A stretch of DNA of 64,000 bases from Paraburkholderia aromaticivorans (GCF_002278075.1 NZ_CP022991.1:600982-664981); one strand, 5' to 3'. Positions 48,659 to 57,596 are shown, numbered from the stretch's first letter. Notes: generated from the letters alone by a model not told the origin. Made by a program: numbers and translations.

Positions 48659-48693
48659 GTCTCCCCGTCTTTAACGGGGCTCAGAAGTAGAGG

Positions 48694-49521
48694 TCATGCC
48701 GCGATGGGCAACTTCTGTTTCGGCGGCACGCCGCCAATGGCGGTGTTCGGCCGCTCGTGATTGTATGACCACAGCCACTTCGTTGCATACTCCTGAACTT
48801 CGCTCACCGTCTCGAAGAGGTAATGGGCGAGCCAGTCGTATCGAACCGTTTTGTTGTAACGCTCAATATACGCGTTCTGTTGCGGCTTGCCGGGCTGGAT
48901 AAACTGCAGAACGATGCAGTGTCGAACGGCCCAGTCCCTGAGCGCATCACTGACATATTCCGGCCCGTTGTCGCAACGGATCTTCGACGGTTTGCCGCGC
49001 CATTCGATGACCTGATCGAGGGAGCGTATTACGCGTAGTGCCGGCAATGAGAAGTCCACCTCGATGCACAGGCCTTCCCGGTTGAAGTCGTCGATCACGT
49101 TGAACAGTCGGATGCTACGGCCATCGGCAAGCTGGTCGTGCATGAAATCCATTGACCAACACTCGTTCAGTGCCTGCGGCACAGCCAGCGGTTCAGGCTG
49201 CTCACGCACCAGCCGTTTGCGCGGCTTGATCCGCAGATTCAGTTCGAGCTCGCGATAGATGCGATAAACACGTTTGTGATTCCAGGCGAAGCCCTTGACG
49301 TTGCGCAGGTAAAGGAAGCACAGGCCAAAGCCCCAGTTGCGCTGATTGTGGGTGAGTTTCACAAGCCACTCGGCGATCACGCTGTTTTCTGCGCGGCGCT
49401 TCGGCTCGTAGCGGTAGCAAGTCTCGCTTACACCAAACGCTTCACAGGCCGCCCGTACACTCATCGCCCGGTCCCTGACTGCACGCATGGCCATCTCGCG
49501 GCGGCGAGATGGCCTCACCAC
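48694..49521 (-). CDS. IS407-type OrfB transposase
   Basis: 275 aa. It has the IS3-family integrase core with D in [13 protein letters not shown] in [11 protein letters not shown] and E in [18 protein letters not shown]. It follows OrfA in the -1 frame and is likely made as an OrfAB fusion by slippage at the A-run. Confidence 0.92.
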   Translation of the reverse strand: MVRPSRRREMAMRAVRDRAMSVRAACEAFGVSETCYRYEPKRRAENSVIAEWLVKLTHNQRNWGFGLCFLYLRNVKGFAWNHKRVYRIYRELELNLRIKPRKRLVREQPEPLAVPQALNECWSMDFMHDQLADGRSIRLFNVIDDFNREGLCIEVDFSLPALRVIRSLDQVIEWRGKPSKIRCDNGPEYVSDALRDWAVRHCIVLQFIQPGKPQQNAYIERYNKTVRYDWLAHYLFETVSEVQEYATKWLWSYNHERPNTAIGGVPPKQKLPIAA

Positions 49522-49781
49522 TTTTTTTCAAGCGCCTCGCGCACCACCTCGGCCTTGAGTCGCTCTTCGGCGTACATCTTCTTGAGCCTGGCGTTTTCCG
49601 TCTCAAGCTCCTTCATCCGGCTCATCAGCGCAGCGTCCATACCGCCGTATTTCGAGCGCCATTTGTAGAAGCTCGCGCTGCTCATCCCGTGCTCACGGCA
49701 CAACTCCGGAACGGCTGTTCCGGCTTCGGCCTGCTTCAAAATCCCGATGATCTGGCTTTCCGTGAATCTGGACGTCTTCAT
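49515..49781 (-). CDS. IS407-type OrfA (helix-turn-helix)
   Basis: 88 aa from ATG 49781 ([20 protein letters not shown], then the [19 protein letters not shown] segment and a leucine-zipper-like helix). It ends just past a run of seven A (complement of 49522-49528), a classic slippery site for -1 frameshifting into OrfB. Confidence 0.93.
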   Translation of the reverse strand: MKTSRFTESQIIGILKQAEAGTAVPELCREHGMSSASFYKWRSKYGGMDAALMSRMKELETENARLKKMYAEERLKAEVVREALEKKW

Positions 49782-49895
49782 GCAAAATTCCCTGTCGATC
49801 CCGCTGCTAGAAAATTCTACCTTGAACACCCGTTAATTCTCGGGGGGACTACCGTTGACTACACAGCCCGCAGTTGCGCGCGGACGTGCCGAGGC

Positions 49896-50711
49896 TCACG
49901 CCGCCGCGACGGCCACCATCACCGAGTAGGCCTTGAATACTGCTGTCGCCTGTTGCCCGACGGCAAGCGCAAGCGCGTCGACTGCGTCATTCGTCACGCT
50001 GGCCGTCAGATTCACGCCACCCGGAAGCGTCAGGACCACCAGCGACGACACCGCGCCACGCTCGAGCCGGGAAATAGTCCCGGCGAACTGATTCCGCGCC
50101 GACAACACGTAACCCCAAAAATCGACCACCAGTACGACGGCCGAGGACTTGATCAGCGCAATGGCCTCCTTGCCCACCGCGAGCTTGAGGCGATTGGCCG
50201 CGGAGGTGGTCATCGTCGCGACGATCTGCTGGCCGCCGGCAATCGTAACGGACACCTGGGTGGTGACCGGCCCCGTGTCGATCGCGTCGATGGTTCCCAC
50301 AAACTGGTTGCGTGCGGTCGTTTTCATCGCAATTCTCCTGAGAAGGCCGGCCAGCGCCGGCAGTTGGTTGAGCCACGCGTCCTGCTCGCGCAGGAAATGT
50401 TCATTGTTGGTCCGGAGCTTGCGCCCCCCCAGAAGATCCACGGCAACGGGTGTGAGCCGGGTCCCGCCGCCGCCCTTGCCGCCGGTCGCCGCTTCGATCA
50501 ACGGCTGATTGGCCAGATTGGCCGCGTTCTCCAACAGCGACCAGGCTCCCTTGTTGCTGTAGCCCGCCGTGCGCGCGGCACGTTTGATGGAACCCGTGTT
50601 GTCGATTGCCTCGAGCAATGCGAAGAAGCACGCATCGGGCCGGCCGGCCAGCTTCAGTTCGCTGCTCACGAGTGTTGAATCGGCCATGATCGACTCGTTC
50701 GCATCAGCCAT
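49896..50711 (-). CDS. modE: ModE-type molybdate-responsive regulator with tandem TOBE domains
   Basis: 271 aa from ATG 50711, which overlaps the modC stop; ATG 50687 is an alternative. The N-terminal winged helix has EAIDNTGSIKRAARTAGYSN and GGTRLTPVAVDLL. Two TOBE/Mop domains follow, each opening with an ARNQF motif (TTARNQFVGTIDAIDTGPVT and LSARNQFAGTISRLERGAVS), which bind molybdate. With molybdate bound ModE normally represses mod operons. It is the last gene of modBACE. Confidence 0.9.
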   Translation of the reverse strand: MADANESIMADSTLVSSELKLAGRPDACFFALLEAIDNTGSIKRAARTAGYSNKGAWSLLENAANLANQPLIEAATGGKGGGGTRLTPVAVDLLGGRKLRTNNEHFLREQDAWLNQLPALAGLLRRIAMKTTARNQFVGTIDAIDTGPVTTQVSVTIAGGQQIVATMTTSAANRLKLAVGKEAIALIKSSAVVLVVDFWGYVLSARNQFAGTISRLERGAVSSLVVLTLPGGVNLTASVTNDAVDALALAVGQQATAVFKAYSVMVAVAAA

Positions 50712-51495
50712 CCACGGGAACGTGGAGTAGCGCACGCACACGCCGTTCGCGCGCCGTAAGCGGCGCGATGTCGAGGTCCGGCACCAGCACCCGGCGCGTG
50801 ACGTCGCGCCCTTCGCCGCTTCGCAGGTCCACCTCGCGGACCACCTGGCCGTGCTCGACCACGAAAGCAACGTCAGCGAGCGCGAGCACGTCGTCGACGT
50901 CGTGCGTGATCATCACCACGGGCATCTGCCAGCGCCTGAACACTTCGGCGAGTTGTCCGCGCAGGTCATGGCGCAGCAGCGGATTCAGCGCGGCAAACGG
51001 CTCATCCAGCAGCAACAGCTCCGGCCCGCAGGCGAGCGCGCGGGCCAGCGCCACGCGCTGCTGCTGGCCGCCCGACAATCCTGCCGGACGGCTACGCGCC
51101 AGCTCGGTGAGATCAAAACTCCGCAGCAGCGCATCGACCCGCGCGGCGCGATCGCCGGACAGGCCGCGCCGCCACCAGCGGGTCAATCCGAAGGCCACGT
51201 TCTCGCGCACCGACAGATGCGGAAACAATGCGTAGTGCTGGAACAGATAGCCCACACCGCGCCGGTCCGGCGGCAGATCGACACCGCGCGCCGAATCGAA
51301 CAACACGCGCCCGCCGACCCGCACATGCCCCCGGTCGGGCCGCAACAGCCCGGCGATCGCCTGTAGCGTGAGCGACTTGCCGGCACCCGAGGCGCCATAG
51401 AGTGCCACCACCGGCGCTTCGGATGCGAAGCGCGTCGCCAGCGTGAAGCGGCGCGTGCTATCCGACACGGTGGCGGTCAGATCGATATCGATCAT
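50704..51495 (-). CDS. modC: Molybdate ABC transporter ATPase ModC (short form)
   Basis: 263 aa. Walker A GASGAGKS (34-41), signature LSGGQQQRVALARAL and Walker B LLLLDEPFAAL are all present, followed by MITHDVDDVLALAD. Typical ModC is about 350 aa and ends in a Mop/TOBE domain; this one stops at VRALLHVPVDG without it. It overlaps modE and follows modA by 12 bases. It powers molybdate uptake with ModB. Confidence 0.93.
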   Translation of the reverse strand: MIDIDLTATVSDSTRRFTLATRFASEAPVVALYGASGAGKSLTLQAIAGLLRPDRGHVRVGGRVLFDSARGVDLPPDRRGVGYLFQHYALFPHLSVRENVAFGLTRWWRRGLSGDRAARVDALLRSFDLTELARSRPAGLSGGQQQRVALARALACGPELLLLDEPFAALNPLLRHDLRGQLAEVFRRWQMPVVMITHDVDDVLALADVAFVVEHGQVVREVDLRSGEGRDVTRRVLVPDLDIAPLTARERRVRALLHVPVDG

Positions 51496-51507
51496 TCGCG
51501 CACCTCG

Positions 51508-52257
51508 TCAGGATTTGACGAAGCCGTAGCGCGCCAGCACGTTCTGCGCTGTCGGTGTCGACAGATAGGCGATGAAGTCTCTCGCGAGCGACTGCTCGCG
51601 GCTCGCGCTGACCGTGATCACCGGATAGGTCACCGGCTCGTGGCCTTCCACGGTCAGCGCGATGCGCACCTTGCCGGGCGCCAGCATGGCGTCCGTGCGA
51701 TAGACGAAGCCGGCCTCAGCCTCGCCGCGCGCCACATAGTCGAGCACCTGGCGCACGCTCTCCGCCTGCACGAATTTCGGCTGCAGCGCGCCCCACTGCC
51801 CGGCACTTTCCAGAGCCTGCCGCGTGTAGCGCCCAACGGGCACGGTGGCCGCTTTACCGAGCGCAATGCGCTTCACCGCGGGATTCGACAGATCCGCCAG
51901 TGTCTTCACGAGCGGCGCGCCCTCCGCCGGTATGATCAGCACCACTGAGTTGGCGGCGAAGTCCTGCTTCGTGCCCGCGTCGAGCAATTGGGCATCGATC
52001 CCGCGCGCGACGGTTTCCTGATCCGCACTGGCGAACACATCGACGGGCGCGCCTTGCCTGATCTGCTGAAGCAATACCCCCGACGCGGCAAAATTGAAGC
52101 GCACGGTCACGCCGGGATGAACCGCCGCGAACTTCGCGCCGATCTCGTTGAACGCATCGGTCAAACTCGCGGCGGCGGAGACGGTAAGTTGCTGGGCCGA
52201 AGCGAGCAGCGGCAGCGCCGCGAGCAGCGCGACAGCAAGGGAATGGACAAAGCGCAT
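51508..52257 (-). CDS. modA: Molybdate-binding periplasmic protein ModA
   Basis: 249 aa. A signal peptide (MRFVHSLAVALLAALPLLAS, cleaved near ASA-QQ) precedes the binding protein with VSAAASLTDAFNEIGAKF, TVRFNFAASGVLLQQIRQGA and DVFASADQETV, the oxyanion-binding pattern of ModA. It should capture molybdate for ModBC, supplying the nitrogenase cofactor. Confidence 0.94.
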   Translation of the reverse strand: MRFVHSLAVALLAALPLLASAQQLTVSAAASLTDAFNEIGAKFAAVHPGVTVRFNFAASGVLLQQIRQGAPVDVFASADQETVARGIDAQLLDAGTKQDFAANSVVLIIPAEGAPLVKTLADLSNPAVKRIALGKAATVPVGRYTRQALESAGQWGALQPKFVQAESVRQVLDYVARGEAEAGFVYRTDAMLAPGKVRIALTVEGHEPVTYPVITVSASREQSLARDFIAYLSTPTAQNVLARYGFVKS

Positions 52258-52276
52258 CGGAAGATTTCCTCGAAGG

Positions 52277-52951
52277 TCAGCGAAGGGAAAAGAAGCGGTT
52301 CGACACCAGCATCACCGCGATGGACAACGCGGACGTCACCAACACGAGCAGTAGCGCGGTGTGGTCCTGGCCGCTTTGCATCGCGTCGTAGATCGCCATC
52401 GAAAGGGTCTGGGTTTGCCGTAGAATGTCGCCGGTCACCATCAGGGTCGCGCCGAACTCGCCCATCGCGCGGGCAAACGCGAGCAACGTGCCGGCCAGAA
52501 TACCCGGCCACGCGAGCGGCAACGTGATGCGAATGAATACCGACAGCGGCGACTGCCGAAGCGTGCGCGCCGCCGCTTCGAGCGTAGGGTCGACGCCGGC
52601 GAACGAAGCGCTGGCCGACTTCAGCACCAGCGGCAGCGCCACCACGGCTGCCGCCGCAACCGCGCCGTGCCAGTTGAACACGATGGTGTAGTCGAAGTGT
52701 TCGTAAAGCCATGCGCCGACCACGCTGCGCCGGCCCGCCGCGACCAGCAGGCCGTAGCCGATCACGGTCGGCGGGAGCACCAGCGGCAACATGCATACGG
52801 CTTCCAGCACCGCGCTGCCGGGAAAGCGCCGGCGCGCAAAGATCCAGCCGAGCGCAATGCCCGCGGCAAGCGCGAGCACGGTGGCGACCCCTGCCACTTT
52901 CAGCGACAGCAGCAATGGCGACCAGTCTATGTTTTGTAGGGAATCGGACAT
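52277..52951 (-). CDS. modB: Molybdate ABC transporter permease ModB
   Basis: 224 aa from ATG 52951 (MSDSLQNIDWSPLLLSLKVA). Several membrane helices are visible, along with the EAA-type loop AARTLRQSPLSVFIRITLPL and the AFARAMGEFGATLMVTGDI motif typical of ModB. It is the first gene of a B-A-C-E operon, an order different from the common ABC. The 86 bases upstream should hold the promoter; I could not identify a ModE operator. Confidence 0.93.
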   Translation of the reverse strand: MSDSLQNIDWSPLLLSLKVAGVATVLALAAGIALGWIFARRRFPGSAVLEAVCMLPLVLPPTVIGYGLLVAAGRRSVVGAWLYEHFDYTIVFNWHGAVAAAAVVALPLVLKSASASFAGVDPTLEAAARTLRQSPLSVFIRITLPLAWPGILAGTLLAFARAMGEFGATLMVTGDILRQTQTLSMAIYDAMQSGQDHTALLLVLVTSALSIAVMLVSNRFFSLR

Positions 52952-53037
52952 TGGCGACACGTTTCGTTGTGAAATGAACGACGTAACGCCGTGAATGCAA
53001 GTTACAAGCCAGTGCGCCGGGCGGCCAGCCGCGCGGC

Positions 53038-54030
53038 TTACCTGCCGCTCAGTCCGAGTTCCTGCGCGAACAGCGCCAGTGCGGAGCGCGCCTTGACCGG
53101 ATCGTGCGTGGCGGGCTTGAGCAGCAGGCGGTGCGGTCCCAACCGCTCGCTCAACAGACGCACCTGGGCCGCGCAACACGCGGGGTCGCCGATCACCGCA
53201 TTCGCGAGGATCACCTCGTCGCTCGCGTCGGCGGCAAACATTGGCGGCAACGAACCGGCAGCGAACTGCACCTGCATCAGCCGGGGATAAGAGCGCACGC
53301 AGGCCACGCCATGTTCGAGCGCGTCACGGTGGTCAGGCTCGCAGTGAAAGAAGCGCGCAATCGCAAACGGAAAATCGCCGCGCTGCGCACGCTGCGTCGC
53401 CACCTGGCCGGCGACGCGCGCGAGGTCCGCCGACGGCGTCGCCATCAGTCCATAGCCGTGCCCGGCGGCGAGGCGCTGCGAATCGTCGCTGAGGCTCGCC
53501 AGCCAGACCGGCACCGGTTGTTGCAGCGGGCGCGGCTGCAGCGCGATGTCGTTGCAATGGTAGAAACGCCCGTCGAAGCTCGTGGTGGGCTCACTCCATA
53601 AACGCTGGATCAACGCGAGCGCCTCGTGCATCCGCGCGCGGGCGTCATCCGCCGACGGAATTCCCGCAGCCCGGTACTGCACCGGAAACGGGCCGCCGCG
53701 CGCCACGCCGAATTCAATGCGCCCGCCGCTCAGCAGATCGAGCGTGGCGACGTCTTCCGCGACGCGCAGCGGGTCGTTCAGCGCGAGTAGGGACGCGCCG
53801 GTGCCGAGGCGGATCGTGGAAGTACGGGCCGCGATGTGGGCGAGCAGCACCGTCAGCGCACTGCCGATTGCGTATGAACTGTAGTGGTGTTCCGCGACCC
53901 ACACGTCGTGGTAGCCGAAGGCTTCTGCGGCAACTGCATGGCTCACGGTCTGCATCAGCGCGTCGCGCGCATCGCCGTCGGGATTCTCGACGTTGAGGAA
54001 AAGACCATAGCGTTGTGCGGAATCCGACAT
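53038..54030 (-). CDS. Luciferase-like (LLM) flavin-dependent monooxygenase
   Basis: 330 aa from ATG 54030. It has the family pattern RYGLFLNVENPDGD, GYHDVWVAEHHYSSYAIGS, TIRLGTGASLLALNDPLRVA and LLSGGRIEFGVARGGP of bacterial-luciferase-fold enzymes, which use reduced flavin. LLM genes sit in several diazotroph nif regions, but the substrate is unknown. It lies 86 bases upstream of modB on the same strand, so it could share a promoter with the mod genes. Confidence 0.88.
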   Translation of the reverse strand: MSDSAQRYGLFLNVENPDGDARDALMQTVSHAVAAEAFGYHDVWVAEHHYSSYAIGSALTVLLAHIAARTSTIRLGTGASLLALNDPLRVAEDVATLDLLSGGRIEFGVARGGPFPVQYRAAGIPSADDARARMHEALALIQRLWSEPTTSFDGRFYHCNDIALQPRPLQQPVPVWLASLSDDSQRLAAGHGYGLMATPSADLARVAGQVATQRAQRGDFPFAIARFFHCEPDHRDALEHGVACVRSYPRLMQVQFAAGSLPPMFAADASDEVILANAVIGDPACCAAQVRLLSERLGPHRLLLKPATHDPVKARSALALFAQELGLSGR

Positions 54031-54104
54031 GGCAGGTTCTCTTGTGGGGATACATGGTGAAAGGCAAGTTTTGCGCCCACATTCTGCGTCTTGTGAGGGC
54101 GTGG

Positions 54105-54671
54105 TCAACCGTGCCGCAGGCAGAAACGCGACGCTGCGCTCACACGGCGAGGATCGGCAGGCCGAACCCGCAACACACCGGCAATGAAGCTCGTCACGCT
54201 CGACGTACGCAAGGCGGACCACGGCACCCGGTAGCGCGCGCACAGCCCCCTCAGCGCGACCAGCGAGTCCGGGTCGATCAGATCCAACGGACACAGCACC
54301 CGGTCGGCGCCGGCCAGCAACGAGGCAAATCCTTTGGTGCGGCCTTCTTCGTCGATTGTGCCGAGGTGATGGACGATCTCGCCTCCGGCGGAGCGTACCA
54401 GCGCACGCAGCGCGGCGTTGCTGTCCGGCCGCCCGCCGACATAGACGAGTCGTCGCCCGCTCAATGCGCGCGTCAGCGCTTCGCCGTCGAGCAGCACCTG
54501 TTCGAGCGCGAACAGCTCGCGCTGCAGGCTCGCGACATGCGCCCGCGCGCGTTCGAGCGAGAGGCGCCCGGTACTCTCGGGAACGCATGCGCCGAGGCTC
54601 ATGACGGGTTGAGCTTCGAGCCGCACGGCTGCGGTTACGGTTGCGGCATCGGCGGGCGGCATGGGTGTCAT
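54105..54671 (-). CDS. DUF2325-domain protein in nif region
   Basis: 188 aa. The C-terminal half carries the DUF2325 pattern LVYVGGRPDSNAALRALVRS, AGGEIVHHLGTID and a DRVLCPLDLIDPDSLVALRG segment; the N-terminal half is a helical region. DUF2325 proteins occur in nitrogen-fixation clusters but have no firm function. It overlaps the globin gene by four bases, so the two are co-translated. Confidence 0.8.
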   Translation of the reverse strand: MTPMPPADAATVTAAVRLEAQPVMSLGACVPESTGRLSLERARAHVASLQRELFALEQVLLDGEALTRALSGRRLVYVGGRPDSNAALRALVRSAGGEIVHHLGTIDEEGRTKGFASLLAGADRVLCPLDLIDPDSLVALRGLCARYRVPWSALRTSSVTSFIAGVLRVRPADPRRVSAASRFCLRHG

Positions 54672-55297
54672 GGTGAGCGCCGCGTGTCATGGTCCGCAAG
54701 CGGTTCTGCCGCTGCCGGGGCGAGAAACCAGCTGCGCACCGTGTCGTACGGATAGCGCGTCAGGCCGGCATGGCGCGCGTGCGGCGCGAGCAGATGCACA
54801 GACAACGGCTCCGCCCAGCTCCAGAAATCAGCGCGCAGCGCGGGCGGGAAGCCGACGTCGTCGAACGCATGCCACAGCTGTACCAGCCAGAGTTCGCGGC
54901 CCTCTTCGTCGAGTAGCAACGGCAGCCCGGAGCCCGCCTGCAGATGCGCACGCCGCTCGCTGTAGTACAGCGGACCGCCGCAGGACTCGACCACGAAGTC
55001 GGCCACGCGAGAAGCGACGCAATCGAAGCAATGACCCGCACGCGCGAACAGCGGCGTGAGTCTGAGCCGTCGCATATGACACAGCACCAGATCGCGCAAC
55101 CCAGCCTCATCGCAGATCGCCAACAGCCGGTGCGGCGGCTGCGGCAGCGCGGGCACGCAGGCGGGCGGCAGTGCCCGGGCCCGCGGCCCTTGCTGCGAGT
55201 CCACCACCGGCCATTGCAGCGTCAGATAGCAGGCCCGGGTGCAGGGTGTCCAGCGGGCGCGGGGCGCCGCAGGCGCGGCAGATCGGAGCGAATCCAT
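54668..55297 (-). CDS. Truncated-globin-like protein in nif region
   Basis: 209 aa from ATG 55297; the frame is open further up to 55369. Residues about 60-165 follow a bacterial globin layout: LRDLVLCHMRRLRLTPLFA, the segment CGGPLYYSERRAHLQAG with a candidate proximal histidine, then LPLLLDEEGRELWLVQLWHA. About 60 extra N-terminal residues and a cysteine-containing segment (AGHCFDC) are unusual. A globin here could bind oxygen or nitric oxide to protect nitrogenase. A sigma-54-like promoter is upstream. Confidence 0.6.
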   Translation of the reverse strand: MDSLRSAAPAAPRARWTPCTRACYLTLQWPVVDSQQGPRARALPPACVPALPQPPHRLLAICDEAGLRDLVLCHMRRLRLTPLFARAGHCFDCVASRVADFVVESCGGPLYYSERRAHLQAGSGLPLLLDEEGRELWLVQLWHAFDDVGFPPALRADFWSWAEPLSVHLLAPHARHAGLTRYPYDTVRSWFLAPAAAEPLADHDTRRSP

Positions 55298-55364
55298 ATG
55301 TGTGTCGGGTTGGTGGTTCGGTTTGTCGGTTGTGTACCTGAATACATAACGGTAGGCGTGCTTA

Positions 55365-55380
55365 AGCAAGTCCCGCGCCT
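55365..55380 (-). promoter_or_regulatory. Sigma-54-like -24/-12 promoter upstream of the globin gene
   Basis: On the minus strand AGGCGCGGGACTTGCT has GG and GC separated by ten bases, about 68 bases before the ATG. It matches the -24/-12 pattern except that the first T is A. No NifA upstream site (TGT-N10-ACA) was found nearby. Confidence 0.4.
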
Positions 55381-55390
55381 TCGTTCACTG

Positions 55391-55410
55391 CGGAGCCCCT
55401 GAAGGCTCCG
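55391..55410. terminator. Hairpin between nifQ and the globin gene
   Basis: CGGAGCC, loop CCTGAA, GGCTCCG: a perfect 7-bp stem in the gap downstream of nifQ. It may end the nifENX-fdxB-nifQ transcript; no T-run follows. Confidence 0.4.
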
Positions 55411-55527
55411 ATCACGGTGAACCGCGTCACGCAGCTGTTCGATGTGTTCCGTGCGTGGCCGGTGGTCTGCCTGCTCGGACTACCCGGACTGCTCGCGCCT
55501 ATTCGTGCCCATTCGCGCCGATTGCGC

Positions 55528-56109
55528 CTACTCCGCTCCGAAGCAAAGCGCGTGATCGGAACAGACGCCGCAACTCGGCGCCTTGCAGATGAACAAGTCC
55601 TCCCGCTCACACAACTGCTTGTAGAAGAACTTCTTCCACTTCATGTCATGCGTATTCTTCGCCGCCAGCCGCGGAAACCAGTGGCCGATCAGCGCTGACA
55701 GCTCACGCCGCGACGGCAGAAGCAGATCCTGCCAAAGGTGGTTCTGCCCGAGGCTCGCACAGGCGAGCGCGTGCGCGACGCAGTTCGCTTCGTCCGGCGT
55801 GCCCGCGTGCGGATCGGCGTGGTCATTGAGCAGCGCCACCAGATCGTCGAGCTCGTCCTCGCGCGGTTCCTCGCGACGCCCGCTCGCCGGCGCGGACCAC
55901 GAGAGCCACGGGAGGCCGAGCGCCGGTCCCGCACCCGGGAACCAGCGGGCCAACATCCGGCGGGTCTGGTCGACGTCCAGTCCGGGCATCGGCAACGCGT
56001 CCAGGCCGTGGCGCTCGAACGCACCCGACATCACGCCGGCCAATGCAAGGACGGTGGGATCGTCCGCGTCCTCCGCCGCGCACGCCATCAAGGTTGCATA
56101 GGTATCCAT
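55528..56109 (-). CDS. nifQ: NifQ, molybdenum donor for FeMo-cofactor synthesis
   Basis: 193 aa from ATG 56109 (MDTYATLMACAAEDADD). The C-terminus has the NifQ iron-sulfur motif C-x4-C-x2-C-x5-C (CKAPSCGVCSDHALC), and the middle has LWQDLLLPSRRELSALIGHW. NifQ carries a Mo-Fe-S cluster and passes molybdenum to NifEN/NifH. It is the last gene of the nifE operon and follows fdxB by 11 bases. Confidence 0.94.
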   Translation of the reverse strand: MDTYATLMACAAEDADDPTVLALAGVMSGAFERHGLDALPMPGLDVDQTRRMLARWFPGAGPALGLPWLSWSAPASGRREEPREDELDDLVALLNDHADPHAGTPDEANCVAHALACASLGQNHLWQDLLLPSRRELSALIGHWFPRLAAKNTHDMKWKKFFYKQLCEREDLFICKAPSCGVCSDHALCFGAE

Positions 56110-56120
56110 GACGGTATCGC

Positions 56121-56426
56121 CTAGAGCACGGCCGCCGCGTGCGTGTAGCACTTTTTCGGGCAGATCTTCGCGCATGCGGTGCAGCCGATGCACAACTCCC
56201 GATGCGCGATCGTCATCACTTTCTTTTCGTACTCGTCGTCTTCGTCCTCGCCGTCCAGCGCGATATGCGCGCCCTCCTCGTCAAGTCCGACGAGTTCCAG
56301 CACGCCGCGTGGGCAGACGCGAAAACAGCGTCCGCAACCAATGCATTTTTCTTCATCGAGCGTGTTGACGAAGGTCGGCGTCCAGGTGGCGCCGCTCGGC
56401 AGCGTAACGCTGAAGGTATCGCTCAT
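56121..56426 (-). CDS. fdxB: nif-associated 2[4Fe-4S] ferredoxin FdxB
   Basis: 101 aa. Two cluster motifs are present, [12 protein letters not shown] and [12 protein letters not shown], separated by an acidic insert ([12 protein letters not shown]), with an N-terminal [18 protein letters not shown] typical of ferredoxin III. It likely provides electrons for cofactor assembly or nitrogenase. Confidence 0.93.
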   Translation of the reverse strand: MSDTFSVTLPSGATWTPTFVNTLDEEKCIGCGRCFRVCPRGVLELVGLDEEGAHIALDGEDEDDEYEKKVMTIAHRELCIGCTACAKICPKKCYTHAAAVL

Positions 56427-56451
56427 GGTTTGCCTCCGTGGTTCCGCTGCT

Positions 56452-56652
56452 TCAGGCTGCGGCAGCGGCCGCGCGAGCCGCCATTAGCGCGGCATGCGCG
56501 TCATGGCAGCGCTGGGCGACAGCAAGAATGTTCTCCCAGTTGGTCGGCAGTTCCTCGGAGAGGTCGTGCAGATCCATCTTCGCCTGAGTCGCTTGCGCGT
56601 TCAGCTTCTTCAGGCGCGCCTTCAGTTCGTCGGCATCGGTACTCATCGTCAT
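56452..56652 (-). CDS. CCE_0567-family small nif protein
   Basis: 66 aa, a helical hairpin ([20 protein letters not shown], then [20 protein letters not shown]) matching the short metal-binding family usually encoded between the NifX-associated gene and fdxB. ATG 56652 is used; ATG 56646 is possible. Confidence 0.85.
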   Translation of the reverse strand: MTMSTDADELKARLKKLNAQATQAKMDLHDLSEELPTNWENILAVAQRCHDAHAALMAARAAAAAA

Positions 56653-56670
56653 GCTCCCTTCACGATCACT

Positions 56671-57168
56671 TCAGGCGCCGTACTGTGCGACGGCGGGATA
56701 CGTCCTGATCATCCCGACCGCTTCGTCGAGAAACTTGCCGCCCGCCTCGGCGAGCTTCTGCAGCGACGCGAAGCCAAACCGGTGCACGTCGCGCAGCTGC
56801 TTGTTGACGACAACCAGCCGACCGGCAATCAACACCATGCGGCCGAAGCCCTCGTGGCTCATCTTCATCATCGGCGAGACCATCTGGCCGGTCTGACGCT
56901 CGATCGCCACCGCGATCGCGCTGTAGAAAATTTCGAGCCGCCACAGCGTTTCGGGATCGGGGTCGCCCATGATCGGAATCGCGCGGCGTTCCTCCGCCGT
57001 GTGAATGTACGGCTTGAGCAGTTGCAGGTCGGACTTGCCGTCCCACGCGCCGTGCGTGTCCTGCGCACGCAACTGCTTGACCAGATGTTGCACGAACGGC
57101 GTCGCCAGCAGCGTTTCGTCGCTGGCCGTGCCCGGAACTACGGATGATTCAGCGGTGGCTTCAGCCAT
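56671..57168 (-). CDS. NifX-associated nitrogen fixation protein (DUF269)
   Basis: 165 aa from ATG 57168. It has [40 protein letters not shown] and [20 protein letters not shown], the pattern of the NifX-associated family found in most nifENX operons. Its start overlaps the nifX stop by 8 bases. The exact role is not established; linked to cofactor trafficking by context. Confidence 0.92.
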   Translation of the reverse strand: MAEATAESSVVPGTASDETLLATPFVQHLVKQLRAQDTHGAWDGKSDLQLLKPYIHTAEERRAIPIMGDPDPETLWRLEIFYSAIAVAIERQTGQMVSPMMKMSHEGFGRMVLIAGRLVVVNKQLRDVHRFGFASLQKLAEAGGKFLDEAVGMIRTYPAVAQYGA

Positions 57169-57574
57169 GAGGTACCTCGTCGTCTTCAAAGTCGTACACG
57201 CGTTCGCCGTCTTTCGCGAGCGCCTTGCGCAGCCACGGCGGCGGCGTGCCCTTCAGTACCTGCTGCAGCTTGCCGAGGATTTCCTCGATCGACTCCGGCT
57301 GCGGCACCTTGATCGGATGAATCTTCAGCGCGACCACGCGGGCCGCGCCGGAACCGCCGATCGCAGCAACGTACAGGATCGCGCAATCCTTTACGGCTTC
57401 GAGTTTGGGCGCGAGCTTGTCCTCGTCGCCATCCTCTTCGAGCTTGCCGCCGAAGTCGAACGCCTCGACGAACCGGTAGCCGTCCGGGGTGACGTCGTAG
57501 GTGACGATGCTCTTCGCCCAGCCAAAATGCGCGTCGACGTACTGCCTGTCCTGAGTGGCGAATGCGATCTTCAT
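57161..57574 (-). CDS. nifX: NifX, FeMo-cofactor carrier
   Basis: 137 aa. The Fe-Mo-co-binding domain is clear: [40 protein letters not shown] and [20 protein letters not shown]. NifX holds cofactor precursors between NifB and NifEN. It follows nifN by 22 bases. Confidence 0.95.
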   Translation of the reverse strand: MKIAFATQDRQYVDAHFGWAKSIVTYDVTPDGYRFVEAFDFGGKLEEDGDEDKLAPKLEAVKDCAILYVAAIGGSGAARVVALKIHPIKVPQPESIEEILGKLQQVLKGTPPPWLRKALAKDGERVYDFEDDEVPHG

Positions 57575-57596
57575 TCTGTGTGCTCCTTGAGGTAGA

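Larger units (their letters stand above)
48659..49849 (-). mobile_element. IS407-type (IS3-family) insertion sequence (about 1.19 kb)
   Basis: OrfA and OrfB are both present and overlap. Imperfect terminal inverted repeats are seen: GTCTCCCCGTCTTTAACGGG at the left (48659) and GTCCCCCCGAGAATTAACGG on the minus strand at the right (ending 49849). No direct repeat flanks it, and the two sides are unrelated (cdiA versus the modE side), pointing to an adjacent deletion after insertion. Confidence 0.82.

Noticed and set aside
52952..53037. ModE operator upstream of modB
   Set aside because: A loose CGTT...AACG resemblance is present but the two halves do not match the ModE palindrome well enough to report.
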